From Caprella mutica (lineage: Eukaryota > Arthropoda > Malacostraca > Amphipoda > Caprellidae): a stretch of 64,000 nt of DNA. The notes beneath the pieces were generated by a model. The model worked only from the letters and a program-made list of their open reading frames with translations. It did no database searches and was not told the DNA's origin. The position numbers and the translations under genes are program-made. Location: NCBI GenBank assembly GCA_947561585.1, contig CANNZV010000121.1, forward strand, positions 372,001 to 436,000. Reading direction: 5' to 3'. Numbering within the stretch: position 1 is the first letter of the stretch; every line of letters starts with the position of its first letter. This document shows positions 45,564 through 55,299 of the stretch, piece after piece.

Positions 45564-46154
45564 AGGTCCCCTCCAAGCAAATTTTTTTATTGCTTAAATC
45601 AACGAGGCTAATGTTTCCTATCATTTTACTGCAAACCTCATAAAATTTGATAGCATATTTTTAATTTGATATGCATTTAAAGATTTTTATATTCAAAACT
45701 CTACGAAACCTATTTTACATCCGACTTTCTAATTTTCAGTCTGAAGAAAAAGAATGTACACCATTTGTTTTGATTGTCAACTAGGTATTTGGTTTAATAA
45801 ATCTATTTATTATTCGTTTAAAGGTTTAAATTTTGATAAACTTATTATAGAAACGTTTATATACTTTTAGAAACAATTAATATCTTAAAAGAAGGGTAGA
45901 AACGAATTATTTGTTCAAAAATCTAAATTTGAAATCAAAACAAAGAGTGTACATTGTACAATCTTCTTTCTCAGCGTCAGGTTGGAGATTCGCTCGATTG
46001 TTGCTCACAAAGTATTAAAAAACTTTAAAAAGCAAATAATAAAATATATACTGAACCGAATTGTATGCGGTTTGCGGAATAATGATCGTAGATCTTAGTT
46101 CTATAATATTATGCGATAAACTCATTTTTTTTTCCTGGAGCCTGGAGAGGACCT
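45564..46154. mobile_element. TTAA-flanked MITE P, copy 1 (591 bp, intact)
   Basis: Ends AGGTCCCCTCCA and TGGAGAGGACCT sit between TTAA at 45560-45563 and 46155-46158. TTAA target sites are used by piggyBac and Kolobok transposases; which one is undetermined. Copy 2 at 47121-49409 is about 85-90% similar by eye and carries a nested insertion. No coding capacity. Confidence 0.85.
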
Positions 46155-46844
46155 TTAAAACTAACCTCTCTGATTGTCTGGTGATAACTGCTAAATAGAA
46201 CTGGTAGATTAGTATAATAAATAACTTTTACATCAAAATATAACTGGATTGGTTAACCAATGTTTCCCTTCATTGGGCCAGTGCTGTTTGTCAACCGTTG
46301 GCCCAATGTCGTTTTCATTGCATTGGCCCAGTGTGTAATAACATTGGCGTGCCAATGCCCGATCGTGCTGTTACTTTGTCAACGTTTACCGACGTTGGCC
46401 CGATAGTGCAATGTTATCAGGGTACCTAACCATGCAATGAACAAGCGAAGAACGAATATTCAGAGCGAAAACTTCAATGAAATCAAAATGTCACTGAAGT
46501 TATTCGATTTCCAAATAGTTTCCAAGGAAGAAGTGTAAGCACCCTGTATTATAATGTCTACCATTATAATTTTTTCCCCTTTATATTCACTGCCTTTTAG
46601 TACTAAGGAAAATCACCGAGTTAGCTCTATGAATAACCTTCGCGCAATTAAAAAAATAATCACCCTCACTCTTTGCTTACCTGTTCATAAACTGTTTCCA
46701 TCAGTTCAAAATTGTTTTTACCTGTTAATAGTACAATAACAGGCAGAGAAAATGAGACCAAGATACAGTTTTTCGTTTATTGACTAGCGATTTACAAGTA
46801 TTTGAAAAAGCGGATACATTTTTGTGGCCCATACTGTATAATAG

Positions 46845-46935
46845 GTAGTAATATAAATGAAAATACAGGTATAGCGTTTCGGTGGCAGTTTTCTAGCTAG
46901 CTGAATATGTTTTTTTTTTGTTCAGATAAACTATT
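46845..46935 (+). repeat. Dispersed repeat, left copy (partner 49555-49640)
   Basis: Shares TAATATAAATGAAAAT, CAGGTATAGCGTT and AGCTAGCTGAAT with 49555-49640, in direct orientation. The partner carries a GGCGCAGTGGTACAG A-box-like stretch, so this may be a Pol III-type SINE head. Confidence 0.55.
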
Positions 46936-47120
46936 TATGACTGTACTTTAAGACTGTACTTTAAAATATACAGGGTGTTTCAGAAAAATGGCAACCGAAT
47001 AAATTATAGTTAGTTATTCTTGCCCCCTTGGTTGGAGGATTTGCTTTTGTCCATGGCTTCTATGGACAGAAGTTATGCTGGAATGTATGCCTGTATCGAG
47101 TCTACGTTCTGCAGCATTAA

Positions 47121-49409
47121 AGGTCCCTTCCATGCAAATTCTTTATTGCGTAAATCAACGAGGCTAATGTTTCTTATCATTTTACTGCAAACCCCATCAA
47201 ATTTGATAGCATATTTTTAATTTTATATGTTTTTAAAGATTTTCATAATCAAAACTCTACAAACCTATTTTACTTCCGACTTTCTAATTTTCGGTCAGAA
47301 GAAGAAAAATGTATACCATTTGTTTTGATTGTGAACTATATATTAGGTTCAATAAATATATTTAATATTCGTGTAAAGGTATAAAATCGGATAAAATTAT
47401 TATAGAAACGTTTATATACTTTAGGAAACAATTAACATCTTAAGCGAAGGCCAGAAACGCATTGTTTGTTTAAAAATCTAAATTTGAAATCAAAACAAAG
47501 AGTGTACAATCTTCTTTCTCAGCGTCAGGTTAGCGATTCGCTCAATTGTGGTATCAGGTAAATTCATCGCAGTAAATTCATCGCCGGTAAATTCATCGCC
47601 GTAAATTCATCGCGTGGTAAATTCATCGCAAAGTAAATTCATCGCGTGGTAAATTCATCGCATAGTAAATTCATCGCATGGTAAATTCATCGCGTGGTAA
47701 ATTCATCGCGTGGTAAATTCATCGCGTGGTACATTATAAAATTAAATTGATAAACTTAAATAGACTCTTTGCAAATAATTGCGCCGACCTTACTTTATTT
47801 TTCGCTGGATTAGGGTAACTTGTTTGTACGAATCTGTGCTGTTAGTTTATTTTAAATGATGGGATTTTTAGTGATAGAATGTCATATCATTTCCACATGT
47901 ACATATATCATACAATTACTATAAAATATTTAGTATGTGGGTAATTGCATTAATTTATTTCTTTATAGTTATGCATATTTTTCTTTAATTTAAAGTTGTA
48001 TTATTTCTCAAATTACGTATTTGTGTAGCTACTCATAGTTTGAACAACAACATAACTGCAAATGCTACACCTCTTTGAAAATATGATCAGCAAAGCACAA
48101 TTGCCTCAGTAAATGGGAACCAGGTTTAATAATTATTTAAGAGGTATTGCTTACAATTTATCTTTTTAAAAGTAATTTCGATATATTTTTTTTGCAGTTG
48201 TAACGCTAGAATTCAATTCTTTATATTATCGGTTTGCTTTATTATTTGTTATAAAAACATGTTATAAATTTTTTTTTTCTAAATAGAACATATTCATTTC
48301 ATGAATAAATACTATTATATTTTTAATCTACTATAATTTTCTGTTCTGAGATAGGTCATGTAAGCAACAAATTTCCTAATTACAGTACCTCTATGAGTTT
48401 ATATAGTGAAATCCTGCGTAGTAAATGAGTTAGGATGTAGCCAATAGCAAATACGAATGTAGCTTTTTTATATGAAGAGACAATAGAGAATAAGAATGTG
48501 GGTATTTAAAGGAGGCCGTTGCCCACCAAGACATGCCGAAATTATTGGAACATACAAGTCGAATTAAAGTTAATGTGAATTAGTTGAAACCTGTTCAGTG
48601 TTCAATATAGAAGAGTTTTAAAAATATTTATTAAAAAATGTATTCTCATTATATCATTTCATCCCTACAACTGTTGATCAATTTCTCTTAGTTCAATGTA
48701 ACTTAAATCTTTAAAATTTACCCGTTTTATTAACTAAATATTACTGTGACAACTTTGTTAGACGAATTATGCACATTGGATCCACATGACATGATTCAAG
48801 TTATTACTACTTAATTATATACTTCAAAATTTTTCATTACTCCAAAACATGAGATTAGTATCCTAATGTGAATTAACGATTCTTCTTTATTGTGTCGTCT
48901 GCCTAATTTTTTTCTGGGCTCAATTGTTTTTGGGGCCAATTGTCGTGGGGCCCAATTGTCTGTGCACCATATTATTTGTATCGTTACAATGTCTTTTAAA
49001 AAAATCATCTATTATTTACCTCTCTATTATTTGTATTATCTATCTTCATATTATATGTCACCGATGATTTACTATGCGATGAATTTACCTGCGATGAAAT
49101 TACCATGCGATGAATTTACCATGCGATGAATTTACCACGCCATGAATTTACCTCGCGATGAATTTACCATGCGATGAATTTACCATGCGATGAATTTACC
49201 ACGATGAATTTACTGCGATGAATTGACCCGCGATGAATTAACACTGATCCCTCAATTGTTCCTCTCAGAGTATTAAAACACTTTAAAAACAAATTATAAA
49301 ATATACACAGAACCCAATTGTATGCGGTTTGCAGAATAATGATCGTAGACCTTAGTTCTATAATATTATGTTGTAAACTCAATTTTTTCCCGGAGCCTGG
49401 AGAGGACCT
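47121..49409. mobile_element. TTAA-flanked MITE P, copy 2, split by W3
   Basis: Begins AGGTCCCTTCCATGC after TTAA at 47117-47120, and ends GGAGAGGACCT before TTAA at 49410-49413. Removing the 1701-bp W3 insertion and one 9-bp duplication leaves 579 bp, close to the 591 bp of copy 1. Confidence 0.88.
47550..49250. mobile_element. 'Word' foldback element W3, 1701 bp, perfect 9-bp duplication
   Basis: Left end GGTATCAGGTAAATTCATCG is followed by ten or more copies of a 13-17-bp word (GTAAATTCATCGC with variable spacers) to about 47730. The right end has about ten inverted copies (GCGATGAATTTAC) at 49075-49235 and finishes AACACTGATCC. It is flanked by CTCAATTGT at 47541-47549 and again at 49251-49259. 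The interior (47735-49070) is AT-rich without a transposase frame. It contains another word-like block near 48918-48968 (CCAATTGTC, GGGGCC). Confidence 0.92.
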
Positions 49410-49554
49410 TTAAAGTAAGAAAATTCTTATTCAAATGATAATTGCCAATATTTGTTCATAATGCAGGATAAAATATATAATAAGTTCGGTTGCCTTTCTT
49501 CTGAGATATCTTGTATAATAATGGTTAATGTTATTTGCCAAGTATTTTCACAAT

Positions 49555-49640
49555 GCTATAGAGTAATATAAATGAAAATGCAGGTATAGCGTTATGGCGC
49601 AGTGGTACAGCTAGCTGAATGTTGCAGGTGTTCAGAGAAA
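49555..49640 (+). repeat. Dispersed repeat, right copy (partner 46845-46935)
   Basis: Contains GGTATAGCGTTATGGCGCAG and AGCTAGCTGAATGTTGCAGG. The A-box-like TGGCGCAGTGG suggests a tRNA-derived origin, but no B box is convincing. Confidence 0.5.
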
Positions 49641-50092
49641 CTAACTTATTACCTGAGTATTTTGCAAAATATATAATAGTGGTTACATTTTAATTTTATT
49701 CAATATTTTTACAATGTTATTTTTTATATATTTTCACAACGTTATTTTTCTAATATTTTCACAGTGTTATTTTTATACGTATTTACTATTTTCACAATAT
49801 TATATTTTCTACATAGGTATCTGGTTTAGCCCATTGCTTCACTGAATTATGCAAACCGTTCCACCACGTCAAGTTGATCCCCATCGGAGCGGAATATATT
49901 ATTGGTAAACTCCAATCTTTACGATCGTTAATTCATTCGTAAATAGCATTGAAAACAAGTAAATACTCGAATCTTTACTAGTTTCAAAAGTTATTCATGA
50001 ATTAAACCACGAAAACTTTTCTGGTACGCCTGTAGATATGCTGGAAAATATACAGGATAGGGTTTGTCAAATTAAGTTTATTTCAGTAAACT
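49641..50092. other. Intergenic, nothing recognised
   Basis: Short degenerate repeats of TTTTCACAATGTTATTTTT at 49710-49800 are the only structure seen. Confidence 0.5.
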
Positions 50093-50369
50093 GTTAATTC
50101 ATGCAGATTAATGTTATATCACTTTATAATTTAAACAGGGTGTCCAATATGCATTTCAAAATATGGATATTTTTATTTGCAATAATAATTTATAAATAAT
50201 ATTTCATGTGCTATTAAATTAAATATTCTCCGCATCTACATCATTAAAATTAGTTAAATTTATTCCATCGCATTTTGATGGAATGAACCAATTAAATGCA
50301 TATATAATTGATTTTCTACTCCATCACTGTTGGTCCTGCTTCATACCCTTTACCTGCCTTAAACAATGA

Positions 50370-50445
50370 TCCTAAAAACGCGCGGCGCATTCTCGAGATT
50401 GTGCAAATCAGCAAATGGCGCTGAACATATATACACTCTATAGGT
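50370..50445 (+). repeat. Dispersed repeat N, copy 2
   Basis: GCGCATTCTCGAGATTGTGC, AAATCAGCAAATGGCGCTG and AACATATATACACT match 12275-12375. The 17-bp minisatellite begins directly after it. Confidence 0.7.
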
Positions 50446-50819
50446 CTATTTCACATACACCTCTATGTCACATACACCTCTATGTCACTTACACCTCTAT
50501 GTCACATACACCTCTATGTCACTTACACCTCTATGTCACATACACCTCTATGTCACATACACCTCTATGTCACATACACCTCTATGTCACATACACCTCT
50601 ATGTCACTTACACCTCTATGTCACATACACCTCTATGTCACATACACCTCTATGTCACTTACACCTCTATGTCACATACACCTCTATGTCACTTACACCT
50701 CTATTTCACTTACATCTCGTTTTCACATACACCTCTATTACAAATACACCTCTATTTCACATACACCTCTATTACACATACACCTCTATTACACATACAC
50801 CTCTATTACACATACACCT
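50446..50819. repeat. 17-bp minisatellite, about 22 copies
   Basis: Unit ACCTCTATGTCACATAC, with CTTAC variants and, at the right, blocks of TATTTCAC and TATTACAC variants. All three plus-strand frames stay open over it because the repeat lacks stops. These frames are artefacts. Confidence 0.97.
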
Positions 50820-51689
50820 GCAATGGGCTATGACTCACATACTCTCACGCTATTATTATATTTCATTTATCACTGTAATAGTAAATGGGAATGAAAATAT
50901 TTTAACTTGTATTAATATTTCATGTAGGAGGCTATTGAAGCCAAGTAACTTAACGGGCCTAAATATTTACGTGTTTATTAATAATTTCTCTAGTTCTGTC
51001 AAACTGCTCTGAAAATGTTAGTTAATACCATAGTAAATAAATATAGAAGTATACCAAGTACAATATTGCAACATCCGAAAATGTTATGAGTGACGTTACA
51101 CAAAACATTTTCCATTTGTTTTCAAATAAAAAATATGCTATTATTCAGTTAAATGTGCATTTTCATGGAAATCCACTTACATAAAATTGTTTTCATCAAG
51201 TTTTACAATCTATTCACTTATAATATTGTCATAATAATTCATATAATATTTGAGACTACTCTGAGTGACGTCATTTGTTTACATCGTTTCTGAAGAATGG
51301 ATCAAGTTCACCGTCAATGAATTCAAAACTGAGCATACTTCTCTATTTATATACTATGGTTAGTATTCTGTGAAATAATACAGTCCAAACCAGAGTAATG
51401 TGTGACATCTTTTTCAACCCCTTTTGCATGCTGGAACAGGTACCTTTAGCTAGTCTGACCACTAAATTTTTTTAGAATTCTTAAAAACTATGTACAAAAC
51501 TATAGAGACAGAAACTATAACCTTTTATAAAAATAGTTTTAAAATATATCGTAAGAATATTTTAGAAATCTTATAAACAATATATCTTCAATTGATATTG
51601 AATCAAATGAAGGAATTTTCTAATTTCCTAATAGTTTATGAAATAATGTCTTCATTTACACTAACCAACATTCTAAACTTTATTATTTA

Positions 51690-52045
51690 AACTGTGAATT
51701 GGTGGACTGGTGAATTACAGATAGCTAGATAAACTATTTCTAGCCACTATAAGAATGGGCACACTTGTGAACTATGTTGCCAGAGACCAATCTCACATTG
51801 TGTGTTCATTATTTGAAGTGTGTTTTACAAAAAAAAGATAATCTTCAATATTTAAACTGTGAAATTGGTGGATTTATACATATGACTTAATTTTCAACAG
51901 TTTTCATTATTATTCAAACTGTGACTGCTGAATATTTACCACAGATAGCTAAATTATTTCAATGTATCATGTATAATAGACACAGTATGCATTATATTGA
52001 ACACACTTGTGTACTAGTTGCCAGAGACCAATATCGTATGCTGTA
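51690..52045 (+). repeat. Diverged tandem duplication of a ~225-bp block
   Basis: AACTGTGAATTGGTGG, ACAGATAGCTAGA, ACACTTGTGAACTA and GTTGCCAGAGACCAAT at 51690-51795 recur in the same order at 51845-52035. The open frame 51921-52349 runs across this and the following MITE and is not supported as coding. Confidence 0.65.
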
Positions 52046-52155
52046 TACAGTACGAGGCAAAAATGAGGGTAACTTGAACTTTTTCGGTCTTAACATTTTT
52101 TTAGTATTTTATAAATATACAACGTTAATAATTGTAATATTAATGATTATACATT

Positions 52156-52320
52156 GTGTCCGCAAAAAATGTATCCACTGCCATGGAATATATCTTGTAA
52201 TTACAATTAATAATTCATTAATATTAATCTACGTATCTATGGTAGTAACATATTATGCTTATTATCGTGGAATTATGAATAATGCAGATTCAAGGCAGTG
52301 GATACATTTTTTGTGGACAC
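52156..52320. mobile_element. MITE with 27-bp terminal inverted repeats, 165 bp
   Basis: Ends GTGTCCGCAAAAAATGTATC and GATACATTTTTTGTGGACAC. The inverted repeat matches at 26 of 27 positions and stops at CACTGCC / GGCAGTG. The ends resemble Tc1/mariner-type MITEs; the target duplication is unclear. Confidence 0.85.
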
Positions 52321-52472
52321 ACTTTACATTAATTTTGCATATTTCATAAATTGAAAGAATTGATAAAAAAACGTGATCCATTTTGAAGTTGTGAAGAACG
52401 AGTAATAAGAAGAATGGAAAAATCTGCTGTTTATTAATTCTTTAATGTGGTATCTATGATTCAAAAATTATA

Positions 52473-52745
52473 TTCTTACTAGTGTATTTGCCCGTTAAAA
52501 ATAACGGGTCTCCAATAGTAATTCATCACCCGTTGTAGGTAATTTTTAGTAAATTAGAATAAAATTGATTTTTCTGCATAAACTGACACTTTTTTCATAG
52601 ATAAAAACATTTAAAACATTGAATAAAAACAGAAGAATTCAAATATCAAGTCAATATATTCCCGTGCGTATCATAGTTACATTCTTCATGTTTGATGTAC
52701 CCATCGTGTAAAAGCAGACACCAAATAAATAAATAAATAAACACA
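52473..52745. repeat. Dispersed repeat M, copy 2
   Basis: CTTACTAGTGTATTTGCCCG, CCCGTTAAAAATAACGGG, AATATCAAGTCAATATA and a terminal (AAAT)n tail. It is the same family as 8012-8235. Confidence 0.72.
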
Positions 52746-53276
52746 CTAAGAAAATTATTAGTATAGATTCCGATTATTGGTCTAATACACAGAGTTACGA
52801 TCAACTACTCTAGACTAGAGAGAGGAAGTGTTGCAGCGATTGCAGGACGCTATGGAAGACGGTGTACAACCTTATTTTGATTGAGTTATATCATTACTCC
52901 ATTAAATTTTGTTTCAGTTATATCATTTCTCCATTCAACTGACGCTAGATTGCCAGTCACGTGATCCAAAAATAAGGATTTTAGCGTCTCGCAAGACGCG
53001 ATATTATTTTGGCCACTAAGTCGCCACTTGGTCTAATATAAATAATTTAACCAAGTAAAGTTAAGGGACTCTGGTCCGTTAACTTTACTTGCTCCAAGCC
53101 TCCAAATAAATTCAACTAATGTTAATGTTGTAGATGCAGTGAATAGTTTATTTGATTTCACATGAAATATTATTTATAAATCATTATTGCAAATAAAAAT
53201 ATCCATATTTTGAAATGAACATTGGACACCCTGTGCAAATTATAATGTGATATAACATTGATCTGCATGAATTAAC

Positions 53277-53992
53277 TAGGCTTACCATAAATAATCCTAG
53301 TTACCCACATCTAGACGATAATGATGAACATAATTATTAAATAGTTAGACACGCAATGGCAATATATTTCTCTATATAAATATTCTATTTGTTTATGTTA
53401 ATTTGGTTTGAAAAGTTTAGAAAAGTAATTAATAATGGGCGTGGTTTTGCTAGCTAGAGGTGGAGTTCAATTTCAATGCCATGCTAGCAAGGTTCACCTG
53501 ATGAAGTTTGCAGCTGCGTAGTTACCATTTTACAAACCTAACTTTTAGCTGCCAGTTGTGATCAGTTGTAGCCAATTGTTTCTACTGTGTGGTTCTAGGT
53601 ATTCTGGTGATCAAAAAACTCAAAATTCCAATTTCGTGTATTATAAGTTTTTACTTTAGTTTAAGTCCACTTGATTTAGCTTGACTTGATTCTCAAGTTA
53701 CATATTTTTGATAAAGAGTGTTAGTTTGTTTTTCTCGAAGTAAAATACAATCTATGGTATTAAAAGATTATTTTATTTTTTACTAATAAACACATAGGGT
53801 TTTCACATGGGAAATTAAAATCTAGAAATCGAAGGTTATGTAGTATTCGAGCTTTCGATTAGCAAGATATGTCGTCTATATGTTGAATTCCTACTTTCTA
53901 TATAGCTCTCTCTCTCCAATACTCCTTTTATACATATAATTTTATGATTTATATATTATTTTGAAATTTGATACAGAAACAATTTATTTTAA
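53277..53992. other. Intergenic, nothing recognised
   Basis: AT-rich. Its right part (from about 53940) is the left arm of an older inverted repeat, TTTTGAAATTTGATACAG, whose partner CTGTATCAAATTTCAAAA lies at about 54881-54898. Element W4 lies between them. Confidence 0.55.
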
Positions 53993-54789
53993 GATTCCAG
54001 TACAATAACACCCCGTGCAAAAAAAAAACCTGCGGTCAAAAATCCCTCGTGCAAAATACCCCCCGGATAAAACCACCCAGTGCAATAAACCCTCTGGACA
54101 AAAACCCTCATGCAAAAACCCTCGGTGTAAAAAATCCCCGGTTGATATATATTGCCTAATTCATTTGTATTAATATATTTAATAATATTCAATGGGCCTA
54201 ATAATTATTACATTTTCGCCAAAAATATGGTAATTTTTTGCAAAAAATGTATAGCTTTTTAATAGTAAAAAAAAGTAAAGTACAGGCAGGCCTCGCTTTA
54301 AGCACAACTCACTTTAGTAAAAGTGGTTACTTATTTCGAGTCATGATTCAAAATAAGAACCGTTCATAGACCATAGAAAACGGAGTCAATTTTTTGTGAT
54401 TATTTCACGGTAACTAAAAAAAAAACACCAAAATTATAATCCAGATAAGGTTATTAGAAGCAATTGGTTCAGAAATTCAACATGTCCAATTTTAGGGCTA
54501 GTTCCGTGTTATTGCACGGTTCCATATTTTCGAACACGTGAAAATCTTTATATAATGATCATTATTTAACTTTCATTCTAATTGGTATCCATGATACCAA
54601 TTAGAATTGAAGTTAAATGATAATTATAATATTTTCTTTTCTGACGTGTCCGAAATTGTAGAACCAACCAATAACTTGGAACTTAGTACCCTACTACCAA
54701 AAACATTTGGTAGTAGGCATAAAATTTAACAAACAGCATAAAATGTATTTTTTTTTTTTTTTTTGCACGGGTGTTTTTGTTCTGTCACC
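53993..54789. mobile_element. 'Word' foldback element W4, 797 bp
   Basis: The left end is GATTCCAGTACAATAACACC. The right end on the other strand is GGTGACAGAACAAAAACACC. The left side has seven to eight degenerate copies of a 13-16-bp word built on CAAAAACCCTCGTG (54015-54140). The right side has GCACGGGTGTTTTTG in inverted orientation. Flanking 9-mers TTATTTTAA (53984-53992) and GTATTTTAT (54790-54798) match at 7 of 9. A reverse copy of repeat L fills the interior. Confidence 0.72.
54283..54706 (-). repeat. Dispersed repeat L, copy 2 (uninterrupted)
   Basis: Runs from AGGCAGGCCTCGCTTTAAGC to CTTGGAACTTAGTACCC. Its centre has a 15-bp perfect hairpin (ATTCTAATTGGTATC, loop CAT). It shows the undisturbed target of the R1 insertion seen in copy 1. 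Confidence 0.75.
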
Positions 54790-55257
54790 GTATTTTATAT
54801 CTACCTAGCTATTGATTGCAATATTATAAAAATATATTGTCAGCATTAACTAGGTACGTATAAAATCCATATACCTATATCTGTATCAAATTTCAAAATA
54901 AATAAATATGTAAATTATAAAACATTATAAAATCAATCACAAATTTCAAAGGGTAGATTGACTAATGAACATGGCCGGAAATTCCATTACAGAAAAATCT
55001 ACCGTAGAAAGTTCCACCATTTCGAAAAAAGAAACGGTATACATAATTGAAATTACTCTCATATTTTATCTAAGATTTTTTTCATTTGTATTTGAGATAA
55101 TAAAAAATCTCTGACGTCTTCATATTTGAAATAATCTCACCAAATATACATTCCTAGACACTGAAAATGAAAAAAAAATTATAATTAAAATAATCAATTG
55201 CAGATCATTTCATTTCTCATATTTAAAAGATAATTCTTAAAGTTCTTACTATACAAG

Positions 55258-55299
55258 ATGATTATCATATTGCTCAGACTTTTGTTGATCCAAATGACG
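55258..55299 (+). CDS. Unknown secreted gene, exon 1 (signal peptide)
   Basis: ATG 55258 begins MIIILLRLLLIQMT, followed by donor GTGAGTTA at 55300. An AT-rich TATTTAAAAG near 55219-55228 could be a TATA-like element. Start and promoter are inferred from the hydrophobic reading and the splice site. Confidence 0.55.

Larger units (their letters stand above)
44408..46417. mobile_element. GTTGGGCCAACG-ended element, interrupted
   Basis: Left end about CATTACAATGTTGGGCCAAC with iterated GGGCCAACGTTGG at 44420-44530. Right end CGACGTTGGCCCG...GTGCAATGTTATC, with iterated TTGGCCCA at 46270-46400. The termini are inverted copies. The exact ends and target duplication are uncertain. No transposase frame is seen. 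Confidence 0.6.
44110..46580. repeat. 2.5-kb nested foldback: outer inverted repeat
   Basis: Left arm 44110-44245 and right arm 46438-46580 are inverted copies. Examples are ATTATAATGGTAGACATT / AATGTCTACCATTATAAT, GTGCTTACACTTTTTCCTTG / CAAGGAAGAAGTGTAAGCAC and GAATATTCGTTCTTCGCTTG / CAAGCGAAGAACGAATATTC. Inside lies a GTTGGGCC-ended element, and inside that a TTAA-flanked MITE. Confidence 0.85.
46971..49513. mobile_element. TA-flanked MITE, outermost shell of a three-level nest
   Basis: Left end CAGGGTGTTTCAGAAAAATG then GCAACCGAATAAATTATA. Right end, on the other strand, CAAGATATCTCAGAAG then GCAACCGAACTTATTATA. TA flanks both sides, as for Tc1/mariner insertions. Without the nested DNA it would be about 250 bp. 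Confidence 0.7.
50093..53276. repeat. 3.2-kb segment bounded by 172-bp inverted repeats
   Basis: Left arm 50093-50264 and right arm 53105-53276 are inverted copies at roughly 85% by eye. They share AATTCATGCAGATNAATG, CAGGGTGTCCAAT, TTTCAAAATATGGATATTT and TATAAATAATATTTCATGTG. The enclosed DNA holds a minisatellite, a duplicated block, a MITE and repeat M copy 2. No open frame resembles a transposase. Confidence 0.85.

Noticed and set aside
50415..51012. Three overlapping plus-strand frames with SHTPLCHIHLYVTYTSM-like repeats
   Set aside because: A 17-bp minisatellite leaves every plus frame open; there is no evidence of selection for one frame.
51921..52349. 142-codon open frame
   Set aside because: It crosses a tandem duplication and a MITE with terminal inverted repeats; no protein family is recognisable.
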